In this document: positions 53,981-62,637 of the stretch, one piece after another
How positions within the stretch are numbered: position 1 is the first letter of the stretch
How the letters are laid out: the number at the start of each line of letters is the position of its first letter
Assembly: GCF_004348445.1 (NCBI RefSeq)
Contig: NZ_SMKV01000017.1
Location: forward strand, 1-64,000
From: Saccharopolyspora aridisoli
Lineage (GTDB): Bacteria > Actinomycetota > Actinomycetes > Mycobacteriales > Pseudonocardiaceae
DNA: 64,000 nucleotides
Reading direction: 5' to 3'
Translations under genes and position numbers: made by a program
Notes under the pieces: generated by a model
What the model saw: only the letters and a program-made list of their open reading frames with translations
Database searches by the model: none
What the model was told of the DNA's origin: nothing

Positions 53981-54490
53981 TCAGTCCAAGGCGCCGTTGC
54001 TCAGTCCGGACAGCAGGCGCTTGATGACCTCGGGGTCGACCTCGGCGGTCTCCTCGGTGGTTTGCGGCGCCATCGCGTTCTTCTTGCTGGAGCGGCGGGG
54101 CAGCGGGACGGAGTCGGCCTTCACACCGCTGGGCAGCGGCATCTCGCACCACACCAAGGTGCCGCCGGTGCGCAGCGCGGTCGCACCGCAGCGGCCTTCC
54201 GCGAACCCGGGCGCGAGCTGCGGGGGAACGGTGGCCTGCTCGTCCTGGACCTCGGCGACGAGGCTCTCGCCGCTCAAGCGCAGGCGGACGGTGATGAAAC
54301 CCGGGTTCTTGTGGTCGGCGGCGTCCACGGCGGCGGTCACCAGGGCGCCGGTGAGTTGCGTGGCGATGTCGGTCATCTCGCGCAGAGACCACTCGGCCAG
54401 GGAGAACCGCACGAACATCTCGGTGCAGTTCACCGCGCTCGGAAGCGCGATCAGTCGAAGGTCGTCGACTTGTGCGGTCTGAGTGTTCAC
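53981..54490 (-). CDS. ATP-binding protein, HATPase_c_2 (anti-sigma-type) fold
   Basis: A 169-residue protein with a GHKL-like core: RFSLAEWSLREM, TQLTGALVTAAVDAADHKNPGFITVRLRL for the N-box helix (degenerate; Asn replaced), VQDEQA for the G1 region and GGTLVWCEMPL as the last strand. Many actinobacterial relatives are orphan regulators. The last 40 residues are basic and disordered. Its active site looks weakened. Confidence 0.7.
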   Translation of the reverse strand: MNTQTAQVDDLRLIALPSAVNCTEMFVRFSLAEWSLREMTDIATQLTGALVTAAVDAADHKNPGFITVRLRLSGESLVAEVQDEQATVPPQLAPGFAEGRCGATALRTGGTLVWCEMPLPSGVKADSVPLPRRSSKKNAMAPQTTEETAEVDPEVIKRLLSGLSNGALD

Positions 54491-54867
54491 CTGGTTGAGT
54501 TCCTCCGTCCGCCCCCACTGCGCTTTCGATCACCCGGAAGCCGCATTTTGCCAACTCTGCTGGGTGGCTTGTACGCAGGGGCCCCTTTTTCTTTCGGCCT
54601 TGCCGTTCACCGGTCGGCCCGGGATCGGCGGGCCGCCGAGAACATCGCAATCGCCGCCGACAGCCTTCTCCATCTGCGACGACGCGATCTGGTGAAAAAC
54701 GTACGTGACGAAAGCAGGTCGGGACCACCTTCGGACGTATCGGTTCCACAACGGGGAAGTTCCAGACGGATGGACGCTGTAATGACCGAGGGCGTGAACG
54801 GCGATCGGGCGCCGCGCGTGTCGGAGCGGCCGCGGCGTGTCGAGGCCGCTCCGACAACTGCTGCGCG
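54491..54867. other. Intergenic region between ATPase-fold and aminotransferase genes
   Basis: A 377-base stretch. Besides the terminator at 54819-54856, it has GGGGCCCC followed by five T (54579-54592), a short terminator-like element on the plus strand with no gene ahead of it. No credible coding frame. Confidence 0.4.
54819..54856 (-). terminator. 13-bp perfect hairpin after the aminotransferase gene
   Basis: Arms 54819-54831 and 54844-54856 are exact complements with a 12-base loop, 12 bases beyond the leftward aminotransferase stop. Confidence 0.8.
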
Positions 54868-56118
54868 TCAGGCCAGGGAGTCGAGACCCTCCGCGAACGC
54901 CTTGCCGATGAGGCCGATCTCGTCCTCGGTGATGATCAACGGCGGCGAGACGGCGAGGGCTTTGCCGAGCGGGCGGACGATCACCCCGAGCTCGCGGATC
55001 TTCTTCTGCAGCTTGGGCAGGCCACCCGCCTGCAGCGCCTCCGAGGTGAGCTCGACGGCTCCGAGCAGGCCGACGCCACCGCGCACCTCCGCGACCGCCG
55101 GGTGGTCGGCGACGCTGTTGAGCGCGTCGTGCAACGGCTGCTCCAGCTCGTCGGAGCGCTGGATGAGCTTCTCGCGCTCCAGGATGTCGAGGTTGGCCAT
55201 GGCCGCGGCCGCCACCGTCGGGTGCCCCGAGTAGGTGGCGCCGTGGCGGAACACCCGGCCCGGCTCCTCCCAGAACGGCTCGGCGACGTGCTCGGCCACG
55301 ACCACACCGCCCAGCGGAAGATAACCGCTGGTCACGCCTTTGGCGAAGGTGATCATGTCGGGCTGCAGGCCCCAGCGCTCGACGCCGAACCAGGTGCCCA
55401 CCCGGCCGAAGCCGCAGATCACCGAGTCGGCGACGAACAGGATCGAGTGCTCCGCGCAGATCTTGGCGATGGCCTCCAGGTAGCCCGGTTCCGGCGGGTA
55501 GAGACCGCCCGCGCCCATCACCGGCTCGGCGAAGAACGCCGCGACCTTCTCGGCGCCGATTCGGTCGATGGCCTCCCGCAGGTTCTCGGCGTCGTCGTGC
55601 GCGACGCGGCCGGTCTCGCGGACCAGCTGACCGAACCCGGCCTGGTTGGCCTCGATGCCGCCGATGCTGGTGCCCATGCCGTTGGTGCCGTGGTAGGCGT
55701 TGCTGCGGCTGAGGACGTGGGTGCGCTGGGGCTGCCCGCGCTGCGCCCAGTACTGCCGCGCGAGCTTCGCCGCCGTGTCGATGGCCTCACCGCCACCGGT
55801 GGTCAAGAAGATCTTGGCGCCCGGCATCGGGGCGAGTTCGGACAGTCGCGTGGCCAGCGCCTCGGCGGGCGGGTTGGTGTAGTCGTTGAAGACGAAGTAG
55901 GACTCCAGCTCCCGCATCTGCGCGGCGGCGGCCTCGACGATCTCGGTGCGGCCGTGCCCGGCGTTGGCGTACCAGAGGCTCGCGGTGCCGTCGAGGTAGC
56001 GGCGCCCGGAGTCGTCGTAGATCCAGACTCCCTCGGCCTTGGTGACGCAGAAGCTGCTGCTCTTGACCTCGAACATGTCCGCGAACGGGTGCCACAGCGC
56101 GGTCTGGCTCAATGACAT
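54868..56118 (-). CDS. Class III aminotransferase (omega-transaminase type)
   Basis: A 416-residue PLP enzyme. LWHPFADM at the start, LTTGGGEAIDTAAKLAR, SNAYHGTNGMGTS, VADSVICGFGRVGTWFGVE and the PLP-lysine loop ITFAKGVTSGYLPLGG are typical of aspartate-aminotransferase-fold class III enzymes acting on beta-alanine, GABA or diamines. ATG with GGAGG upstream; a long frame that extends further is just read-through. The amine substrate cannot be set from sequence. Confidence 0.88.
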   Translation of the reverse strand: MSLSQTALWHPFADMFEVKSSSFCVTKAEGVWIYDDSGRRYLDGTASLWYANAGHGRTEIVEAAAAQMRELESYFVFNDYTNPPAEALATRLSELAPMPGAKIFLTTGGGEAIDTAAKLARQYWAQRGQPQRTHVLSRSNAYHGTNGMGTSIGGIEANQAGFGQLVRETGRVAHDDAENLREAIDRIGAEKVAAFFAEPVMGAGGLYPPEPGYLEAIAKICAEHSILFVADSVICGFGRVGTWFGVERWGLQPDMITFAKGVTSGYLPLGGVVVAEHVAEPFWEEPGRVFRHGATYSGHPTVAAAAMANLDILEREKLIQRSDELEQPLHDALNSVADHPAVAEVRGGVGLLGAVELTSEALQAGGLPKLQKKIRELGVIVRPLGKALAVSPPLIITEDEIGLIGKAFAEGLDSLA

Positions 56119-56413
56119 GGGTCCTCCTTCGTAGTTCTCCGACAGCTTCGTCGCCCGGGCACCTCGATGGCCAGTGGTGAGGGCGGGGAGTTCGGCTGCC
56201 GGCGTCCGCCAGATGAGATCCGGCGACCGTTCGTTGACATCGCAAGCGCACCGCCAAGACGATGGGTTGGTGACCACTCCGAGGCTCAGCAAGCGGATGC
56301 ACGTCGACTTGCGGCGCGTGACGGCGCAGGGCTGTCGCTCCTGACGAAACCACGAAGTCAGGGGAGACGCCGCATCCGGTCGAACCCGGTAGCGGTCGCA
56401 GAGGGCCACAACC

Positions 56414-56986
56414 ATGGAGCAGCTCGTGTCCACCGTCCTGGTCATTTCCGGAAGTCCGTCGCGCACCTCGAAGACGGAGAAGATCGGCGAGCACGTCGCG
56501 CAGCGGCTCGCTGCGGCCGGGCGCACCACCGAACACCTCCGGGTTCGGAGCCTGCCCGCCGAGGCGCTGCTGAACGCCGACGTCTCCGACCCGGCGATCT
56601 CCTCGGCGGTGGAGCAGGTCGAGGCGGCCGACGGCATCGTGCTGGCCACGCCCACTTACAAGGCCGCTTACTCGGGTCTGCTGAAGTCGTTCCTGGACCT
56701 GCTGCCGCAGTTCGGCTTCGCGGGCAAGGCAGTGCTGCCGCTGGCCACCGGCGGCAGCGTCGCGCACGTGCTGGCCATCGACTACGCGCTGCGCCCGGTG
56801 GTGCACTCGCTGGGCGCCCGGCACGCCGTGCAGAGCTTCTTCCTGCTCGACAAGCACCTCTCTTCGGTCGGCGAGGAGCTGGCCGTGCACGACGACAGCG
56901 CGGGACCGCTGGCCGATGTGATCGAGCAGTTCAGCAAAGCCCTCGACGGCATCCCGCACGCCACGGTGCTGGGTCGCTCGGCCTAG
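56414..56986 (+). CDS. NADPH-dependent FMN reductase, SsuE-like
   Basis: A 190-residue flavodoxin-like protein: VLVISGSPSRTSKTEKIGEHV for the FMN phosphate, TPTYKAAYSGLLKSFLDLLP and LATGGSVAHVLAIDYALRPV are close to SsuE, the reductase that feeds alkanesulfonate monooxygenase. No transport or monooxygenase genes adjoin it. The only SsuD-like sequence in the window is the broken one at 12.3 kb. ATG start; its stop overlaps the convergent TetR stop by 4 bases. Confidence 0.85.
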   Translation: MEQLVSTVLVISGSPSRTSKTEKIGEHVAQRLAAAGRTTEHLRVRSLPAEALLNADVSDPAISSAVEQVEAADGIVLATPTYKAAYSGLLKSFLDLLPQFGFAGKAVLPLATGGSVAHVLAIDYALRPVVHSLGARHAVQSFFLLDKHLSSVGEELAVHDDSAGPLADVIEQFSKALDGIPHATVLGRSA

Positions 56987-57558
56987 AGCGGACCGTCGAT
57001 CCACCGCTGGATCAGCGGGGCCGTGAGGGCCACGAGCTCTTCGGCGGGCTCGGCGCTGATCGCCCGGGTGCGCAGCACCAGCCGCGCGGCGCCGAGCCCC
57101 ATCAGGTGGCTGCACACCAGCTCGGCGCGCAGTCGCGCGCGCGGACCGTCGAGCCGATCGGCGAGCCGGGTGACCAGCTGGGACTCGAAGTTGTCGCGGA
57201 AGCGGCCGCCCGCCGGGCGCGACGAGGTGAACACCGCGCGCACGAGCGGATCGCCCTGGGTGCGCTCGTGGTAGTCCAGCAGCGTGCGCACCAGGTGTTC
57301 GCCGAGGTGCGGCAGATCGCAGTCCAGCAGCCTCTCGGCGTCGTGCTCGAAACCCGAGGCCTGCGCGAACAGGTCTTCCTTGCTGCCGAAGTACTTGACC
57401 ACCAGCGCGGCGCTGACGTCGGCGTCCGCGGCGATGTCGCGCAGCGTCACGTCGGCGTAACCGCAGGAGGAGAAGCGCCGCCTCGCCACCTTCAGGATGG
57501 TTTCCCGCGTGACGCACGCGTCGCGGCGCTGCTCCTCGATCGACCCCGTGGTGGGCAT
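56983..57558 (-). CDS. TetR/AcrR regulator of the adjacent exporter
   Basis: A 191-residue regulator with helix-turn-helix at about 18-62 (ILKVARRRFSSCGYADVTLRDIAADADVSAALVVKYFGSKEDLF) and a ligand domain like the TetR_C_17 type. It follows the MFS exporter gene by 10 bases in the same direction, so exporter and regulator are one operon. The GTGAAC-type dyads before the exporter are its most likely sites. Confidence 0.88.
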   Translation of the reverse strand: MPTTGSIEEQRRDACVTRETILKVARRRFSSCGYADVTLRDIAADADVSAALVVKYFGSKEDLFAQASGFEHDAERLLDCDLPHLGEHLVRTLLDYHERTQGDPLVRAVFTSSRPAGGRFRDNFESQLVTRLADRLDGPRARLRAELVCSHLMGLGAARLVLRTRAISAEPAEELVALTAPLIQRWIDGPL

Positions 57559-57568
57559 GCACCTCAGG

Positions 57569-59020
57569 CTAGCGCGAGCCCCCCACCGCCAAGGCCACCC
57601 GATGGGTAACAGCCTCGTACCGAGGTGGTGCCGGGGTCGCCGCGGCGATCAGCGCGGCCACCAGACCGGCGCCGCCGGCGACCACGAACACCCAGGAGTA
57701 GGCGTTGATCGACGGGTAGGTCCCACCGGCCACGTGCACCAAGGACCCCGTGGTCAGCGCGACCACGATCGCGCTGCACCCGGAGGTGCCGATCGACCGG
57801 GCGAGGCTGTTGAGCGCGTTGGCGGCGGCGGTTTCGGTGGTGGGCACCGAACGCATGATCAGCGCGGGCAGCGCGCCGTAGGCCAGGGCGCCGCCGATCG
57901 AGGCGATCGTCAGGTTCACCACCACGACCGACAGCGGGTCGTGCAGCAGCGAACCGCCCAGGTTGCCCAGCGCCAGCACGCAGGCTCCGAGGATGAGCGT
58001 GGTGCGCGGACCGTAGCGGCGGGAGATCCGGGCCGAGACCGGGGAGAACAGGCCCATCGCGGCACCGATGGGCAGCAGGACCAGACCCGCGACCACCAGC
58101 GACAGGCCGTATCCGTAGCCGGTCTCCGGCGGGGCCTGCAGCAGCTGCGATCCGACCAGGAAGCCGGTGAACATCGCGATGCCCACCAGCACGGACGCGA
58201 TGTTGGTCAGCAGCACCGTCGGCCGAGCCGACACCCGCAGGTCCACCAGCGGAGTTGCGGTCCGCAGCTCGTAGGCGCCCCACAGCAGCAGGGCCACGAC
58301 CGCTCCGGCGAGCAGGCCGAGGACCAGGGCGCTCGACCAACCCCACTCGTTGCCCTTGGAGATGGCCAGCAGCAAGCAGGTCAGCGCCGCGGAAAGCCCC
58401 AGGGCGCCGATGAAGTCGAACTTCCCGCCCGTGCGCAGCGAGGATTCCGGGACCACCCACCGGATAAGGGCGATCTCGACGAGGGCGAAGACCATGGCTC
58501 CGGCGAACAGCCAGTGCCAGTTGAGCTCCTGGGCGACCACGCCGGTGATCGGCAGTCCGACCGCGCCGCCGATGCCCAGCGTCGCGCTCATCAGCGCCAC
58601 CCCGGAGCCCACGCGCTCTTCGGGCAGCTCGTCGCGCATGATGCTGATGCCCAGCGGCACCACGCCGACGGCCGCGCCTTGCAGCACGCGCCCGACGAGG
58701 ACCGCGGTGAAGTCGTCGCTGACCGCCCCGATCGCGCTGCCCACCGCCATCGTGGCCAGCGATAGCAGCAGCATCCGGCGCTTGCCGTACATGTCGCCCA
58801 GCCGTCCGGTGACCGGTGCGCACACCGCGCCCGCGACGAGCGGGGCGGTGACCAGCCAGCCGGCGTTGGCGGCCGTGGTGTGGAGCAGGTGGGGGAACTC
58901 GGGGAGCAGTGGGACGACGAGGGTCTGCATCAGCGATACCGCGATCCCGCACGAGGCGAGCACGATGATGACCACTTTCGAACTGCGCGTTGCGGACGAA
59001 GCGGACCTGGCGACGCTCAT
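57569..59020 (-). CDS. MFS drug exporter, DHA2 (14-helix) family
   Basis: A 483-residue transporter with 14 hydrophobic segments. Motif A is GRLGDMYGKRRML, motif C-like is GIGGAVGLPITG, and the extra central helix pair (about 200-260) is typical of DHA2 multidrug exporters. I chose the ATG at 59020 (GGAG 6 bases upstream) over GTG at 59032. It shares an operon with the TetR gene and a divergent promoter region with two GTGAAC dyads. Confidence 0.88.
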   Translation of the reverse strand: MSVARSASSATRSSKVVIIVLASCGIAVSLMQTLVVPLLPEFPHLLHTTAANAGWLVTAPLVAGAVCAPVTGRLGDMYGKRRMLLLSLATMAVGSAIGAVSDDFTAVLVGRVLQGAAVGVVPLGISIMRDELPEERVGSGVALMSATLGIGGAVGLPITGVVAQELNWHWLFAGAMVFALVEIALIRWVVPESSLRTGGKFDFIGALGLSAALTCLLLAISKGNEWGWSSALVLGLLAGAVVALLLWGAYELRTATPLVDLRVSARPTVLLTNIASVLVGIAMFTGFLVGSQLLQAPPETGYGYGLSLVVAGLVLLPIGAAMGLFSPVSARISRRYGPRTTLILGACVLALGNLGGSLLHDPLSVVVVNLTIASIGGALAYGALPALIMRSVPTTETAAANALNSLARSIGTSGCSAIVVALTTGSLVHVAGGTYPSINAYSWVFVVAGGAGLVAALIAAATPAPPRYEAVTHRVALAVGGSR

Positions 59021-59039
59021 CAGACTCCTCACTCCCGGC

Positions 59040-59078
59040 GTGAACTCGTGTTCACCTGGTGAGTAAACCTGTGTTCAC
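59040..59078. promoter_or_regulatory. Two GTGAAC-type operator dyads before the exporter gene
   Basis: GTGAAC-TCGT-GTTCAC at 59040-59055 and GTAAAC-CTGT-GTTCAC at 59063-59078, centres 23 bases apart, directly upstream of the exporter start. They match the pair near 59.2 kb. Confidence 0.7.
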
Positions 59079-59200
59079 CAGTGGACGCAAGGCGCTGGGT
59101 GTCCGATTCCGCGTGGCAGTCACGAAAATTCACCCCAGTGCCGTCCACAGTGGACCGCGATCGACGCGTCACTCGGCTGAACCCCGGAGCCGGCCAGGTT

Positions 59201-59243
59201 GTGAACCTGAGGTTCACACTGTTACTGTGAACCTCAGGTTCAC
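59201..59243. promoter_or_regulatory. Two GTGAACCT-AGGTTCAC operator dyads before the divergent gene
   Basis: GTGAACCTGAGGTTCAC at 59201-59217 and GTGAACCTCAGGTTCAC at 59227-59243, each an odd palindrome of 17 bases, centres 26 bases apart. The second ends 12 bases before the GTG start at 59256. Confidence 0.75.
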
Positions 59244-59255
59244 AAAGGGGGAGTC

Positions 59256-59915
59256 GTGTCGGTACGAGAAGCAGCTCGGCTCGTCGAGCACCTGGCCGCG
59301 GAGGTCGTCGCGCAGGTCCACGATCCCGGCCGCAAGGGCTCCGACGTGGGCGATGAGCAGGAGCGGCGGGCGGCTTCGCTCGCGCGGTTGCGGGCGGCGC
59401 TGACCACCGAAGAGCTCGTGGCCCAGGCCGCGGCCCAGCAGGCCGAGGCGGCGTCGGCCGAGAGCGTGTGGCTGGGCGCGAGCCTGGCCGACTTGAGCGC
59501 GGTGACCGGCAGGACCCGGCAGGCCGCGCGCAAGCGGTGGCCGGAGCTGGGATCGATCCACAGGCGCCGCAAGTGGCTCGGCAACCACGTCGAGGACATC
59601 GTCCACATGGCGGGCCTGCTCGCTGCGCACGCCGAGGACCTGGCGCCGGGCTGGGACCGAGGTGCGTTCATGGACAACGCGCGCCTGCTGCGCGAAGGGC
59701 TCGACCGGTGCGCCGAAGACTTCGCCGAGGGCGCACCCGCCGATGGCGACCCGGCGCGACGCTGGCGAGACCTCGACGCGCTCGTCGACACCACGATGCG
59801 TCGGATCATCGAGACCGCGGGTGAGCCCGCCACGCCCGAGGCGGGATTCGCCCTGCACGGCGCCACCGGCGTCCTCGGCTACTACGACCACGCCACAGCC
59901 GCCGACCGCGACTGA
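59256..59915 (+). CDS. Helical protein with helix-turn-helix-like segment, unknown function
   Basis: A 219-residue, highly helical protein. An Ala/Gln-rich N-terminal part (about 1-65) precedes ESVWLGASLADLSAVTGRTRQAARKRWPELG (in two runs, about 68-98), which looks like a helix-turn-helix ending in a basic recognition helix. The C-terminal half is helical with no known motif. GTG start with GGGGGAG upstream. It is divergent from the exporter operon and preceded by two operator dyads, so it may be a second regulator or a target of the TetR protein. I do not recognise the family. Confidence 0.6.
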   Translation: MSVREAARLVEHLAAEVVAQVHDPGRKGSDVGDEQERRAASLARLRAALTTEELVAQAAAQQAEAASAESVWLGASLADLSAVTGRTRQAARKRWPELGSIHRRRKWLGNHVEDIVHMAGLLAAHAEDLAPGWDRGAFMDNARLLREGLDRCAEDFAEGAPADGDPARRWRDLDALVDTTMRRIIETAGEPATPEAGFALHGATGVLGYYDHATAADRD

Positions 59916-59933
59916 TGCGGTTGCCGCGGCCGG

Positions 59934-61346
59934 TCAGAGCTGGGGGAGGACGGCGGCGTGCTGAGTCGCTCGCTCGAAGGCGTGGGCGATCTCCAGCAGC
60001 CGTCGTTCGCCCCGGTGGGGGGCGACGAGCTGGAGGCCGACCGGGAGGCCCTGCGGGGTGAAGCCGGCCGGGACCGAGATCGCCGGGCAGCCGGTGGCCG
60101 AGATCCAGTACGCCGAGCGCATCCAGTCGAGGTAGGACGGCATGGCCACACCGCCGATCTCGGTGGGGAACTCGAGGTCGATGTCGAACGGCGGCACCTG
60201 GCTCACGGGGAGCGCGAGCACGTCGTAGCGGCCGAAGAACTCGCGGACTTCGTGGTAGAGCTCGGTGTGGAGCCGTTCGGCGCGGCCCACGTCGGTACCG
60301 GTCAGCGCCCGTCCTGCGTCGATGTTGTCGCGCAGGCTCGGCTTGATCCGGTCCGGGTGGGCGTCGCGGAGCTCGCCGAAGGCCAGCTCGAACTGCCAGG
60401 CGCGCAACGTCCGGAAGACCTCGTCGGCGCCGGTCAGGTCGGGTGCGGCCTCCTCCACGACACCACCGATGTCGGTGAGCACCTGCGCGGCCGGTTCCAG
60501 CACCGCGCGCACCTGCGGGTCCACCACCAGCTCGCCGCCGAGGTCCAGCGAGAACGCCACCCGCAGCCCGGACAGGTCGGCTTGCAGGGAGCCCTGGAAC
60601 ACCGAGCCGGGCTCGCTGATCGCGATCGGGCTGCGATCGTCGGGCCCGGCGATCGCCGAGAGCATCAGCGCCACGTCGGAGACGGTGCGCGCCATCGGGC
60701 CCTGCACCGACAGCGTCGACCAGGCTGCGAGGTCCGGCCAGGTCGGGACCCGGCCCGGTGCCGGCCGCAGACCCACGACGTTGCAGAACGACGCCGGGTT
60801 GCGCAGCGAACCGCCCATGTCGCTGCCGTCGGCCAGCGGCTGCATCCGGCAGGCCAGCGAGGCCGCGGCGCCGCCGCTGCTGCCGCCAGCCGAGCGGTCG
60901 AGGGCGTAGGGGTTGGAGGTGGTGCCGAAGACCGGGTTGAAGGTGTGCGAACCGGCCGCGAACTCGGGCACGTTCGTCTTGCCGATCGCGATCGTGCCCG
61001 CTGCCTTGAGCCGTTCCACGACGAGCTCGTCGCGGTCCGGGACGTTGCCGGCCAGCAGCGGTGAGCCGTAGGTCGTGCGGATGCCCGCGGTGTCGTGGGT
61101 GTCCTTGTGCGCGATCGGCAACCCGTGCAGCGGACCGATCGGGGCACCCGAGGCCAGCCGCTCGTCGGCGGAGGCGGCAGCGGCCAGCGCTCGCTCGGGG
61201 TTCAGCGAGACCAGGGCGTTGACCTTCGGGTTCAGCAGCTCGATGCGGTCCAGGTGGGCCTGCACCACCTCGCGCGCCGAGACCTCCCGCGCCCGGATCA
61301 GCGCGGACAGTTCGGTGGCGGTGTGGTGGCAGAGCGAATCCGGCAC
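59934..61346 (-). CDS. Amidase (amidase signature family)
   Basis: A 470-residue amidase. The Ser-cisSer-Lys triad is visible: Lys in HGLPIAHKD, and the Gly/Ser-rich RSAGGSSGGAAAS followed by GSDMGGSLRNPASF. Length and layout fit aryl- or aliphatic-amide amidases; enzymes with this motif also include GatA, but the lack of GatB/C neighbours and the sequence argue against it. I chose the GTG at 61346, which has GGAGGAG about 9 bases upstream. Confidence 0.88.
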   Translation of the reverse strand: MPDSLCHHTATELSALIRAREVSAREVVQAHLDRIELLNPKVNALVSLNPERALAAAASADERLASGAPIGPLHGLPIAHKDTHDTAGIRTTYGSPLLAGNVPDRDELVVERLKAAGTIAIGKTNVPEFAAGSHTFNPVFGTTSNPYALDRSAGGSSGGAAASLACRMQPLADGSDMGGSLRNPASFCNVVGLRPAPGRVPTWPDLAAWSTLSVQGPMARTVSDVALMLSAIAGPDDRSPIAISEPGSVFQGSLQADLSGLRVAFSLDLGGELVVDPQVRAVLEPAAQVLTDIGGVVEEAAPDLTGADEVFRTLRAWQFELAFGELRDAHPDRIKPSLRDNIDAGRALTGTDVGRAERLHTELYHEVREFFGRYDVLALPVSQVPPFDIDLEFPTEIGGVAMPSYLDWMRSAYWISATGCPAISVPAGFTPQGLPVGLQLVAPHRGERRLLEIAHAFERATQHAAVLPQL

Positions 61347-61410
61347 GTCGTGGCTCCTCCTCGCAGCGTGGTTCGCCACGCAAGATAGCCGCTCGGACGT
61401 GCCGGGTGGA

Positions 61411-62211
61411 TCAGCTCAGGTCGAGGTCGACGACCAACGGGGCATGATCGGAGGTGCCCTTGCCCTTGCGGGCGTTGCGGTCGACGTAGGAGTCGGTGAC
61501 CGCGCTGGTGAACGCCTCGTTGCCGTAGGCGAGGTCGATGCGCATGCCCTGGTTGTTCGGGAACCGCAGCGCCCGGTAGTCCCAGTAGGTGAACGGCACG
61601 TCGTACTTCAGCGCCCTCGGGTACACCTCAGCCAGGCCGGACTCGATCAGCGCGGTGAGCGCCTTGCGCTCATCCGGGGTGACGTGGGTGCAGCCATCGA
61701 AGGCGGCGATGTCCCACACGTCCTCGTCGTTGGGGGCGATGTTGAAGTCGCCCAGCACCGCCCACGGGCGGTCGGCGGCCAGCTCCTCGACAGCGGTGCC
61801 GCGCAGCGCCTCCAGCCAGCGCAGCTTGTAGTCGTAGTGGGCGTGCCCGACTTCGCGTCCGTTGGGCACGTAGACCGACCAGACGCGGACCCCGCCGCAG
61901 GTCGCGGCGACCGCGCGGGGTTCGGGCGTTTCGAACATGGAGCCGTCGGCCTGGAAGCCGGGCTGGTCGAGCAGTCCTCGGCGGATGTCGGTCAGGCCGA
62001 CGCGGGAGAGCACGGCCACGCCGTTCCAGCGGCCGGTTCCGTGCGCGGCGATCTCGTAGCCGAGATCGCCGACCTCGTCGTACGGGAAGGTGTCCTCGGC
62101 GCACTTGAGCTCTTGCAGGCACAGCACGTCGGGCTCGGCCGTGCCGAGCCAGTCCAGCAGCTTGGGCAGCCGGGCTCCTACCGAGTTGACGTTCCACGTG
62201 GCGATCCGCAT
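61411..62211 (-). CDS. xth: Exodeoxyribonuclease III (apurinic endonuclease)
   Basis: A 266-residue metal-dependent nuclease of the exonuclease III/AP-endonuclease family. It has MRIATWNVNSVGARLP, the acidic LQELKC, VYVPNGREVGH, LGDFNIAPNDEDVW and the closing SDHAPLVVDLDLS with the catalytic Asp-His pair. Acts in base-excision repair. Length is standard. Confidence 0.92.
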   Translation of the reverse strand: MRIATWNVNSVGARLPKLLDWLGTAEPDVLCLQELKCAEDTFPYDEVGDLGYEIAAHGTGRWNGVAVLSRVGLTDIRRGLLDQPGFQADGSMFETPEPRAVAATCGGVRVWSVYVPNGREVGHAHYDYKLRWLEALRGTAVEELAADRPWAVLGDFNIAPNDEDVWDIAAFDGCTHVTPDERKALTALIESGLAEVYPRALKYDVPFTYWDYRALRFPNNQGMRIDLAYGNEAFTSAVTDSYVDRNARKGKGTSDHAPLVVDLDLS

Positions 62212-62249
62212 GGCCGCAGCTTGGCACAGCCCACTGACGCTCGGACGGG

Positions 62250-62474
62250 CTAGGGGGCGACGTTCTGCTCGCCGGCGTACTGGTAGCGCCACACGCCGTC
62301 GGCGCGCTGGTCACGCCGGTTGTAGCACGCGTAGGGCGAGCAGGGGTCCTCCCCGTCGCGGGGCGAGGGGAAGGCGAACTCGCCCATGGGTAAGTCCGCG
62401 TCGACCGCGGGGATGATGAACGACCGGCCGTCCTCCGGGCCGCCGATGAGTTCTGCGTGCACGTGTTGCTCCAT
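62250..62474 (-). CDS. Small conserved actinobacterial hypothetical protein
   Basis: A 74-residue acidic protein: an HAELIGGPEDGRSFIIPAV start, then Asp/Pro-rich text with two Cys (PCSPYACYNRR) and WRYQYAGEQ at the end. I have no family name. ATG with AAGGAG 6 bases upstream supports translation. Confidence 0.7.
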   Translation of the reverse strand: MEQHVHAELIGGPEDGRSFIIPAVDADLPMGEFAFPSPRDGEDPCSPYACYNRRDQRADGVWRYQYAGEQNVAP

Positions 62475-62637
62475 CGAGGTCTCCTTGTTCGGCGTTCGCC
62501 GCAACTCGCTTACAGCCAATAGGAACAAAAAGAACGGCGAACGGTTCCCGCTGTCACCCGAATGTTTTAACGATGTGCTGCGAATGCTGCTCACGACCAG
62601 GTGAATAGGGTTTCCGGTGCCCGGGTACAGCACTGCC

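Noticed and set aside
54579..54592. GGGGCCCC plus T-run as a plus-strand terminator
   Set aside because: The stem is only four pairs and no plus-strand gene precedes it, so I do not call it.
54530..54751. 73-codon minus-strand frame upstream of the ATPase-fold gene
   Set aside because: No ribosome site or family resemblance; it overlaps the expected promoter of the downstream gene.
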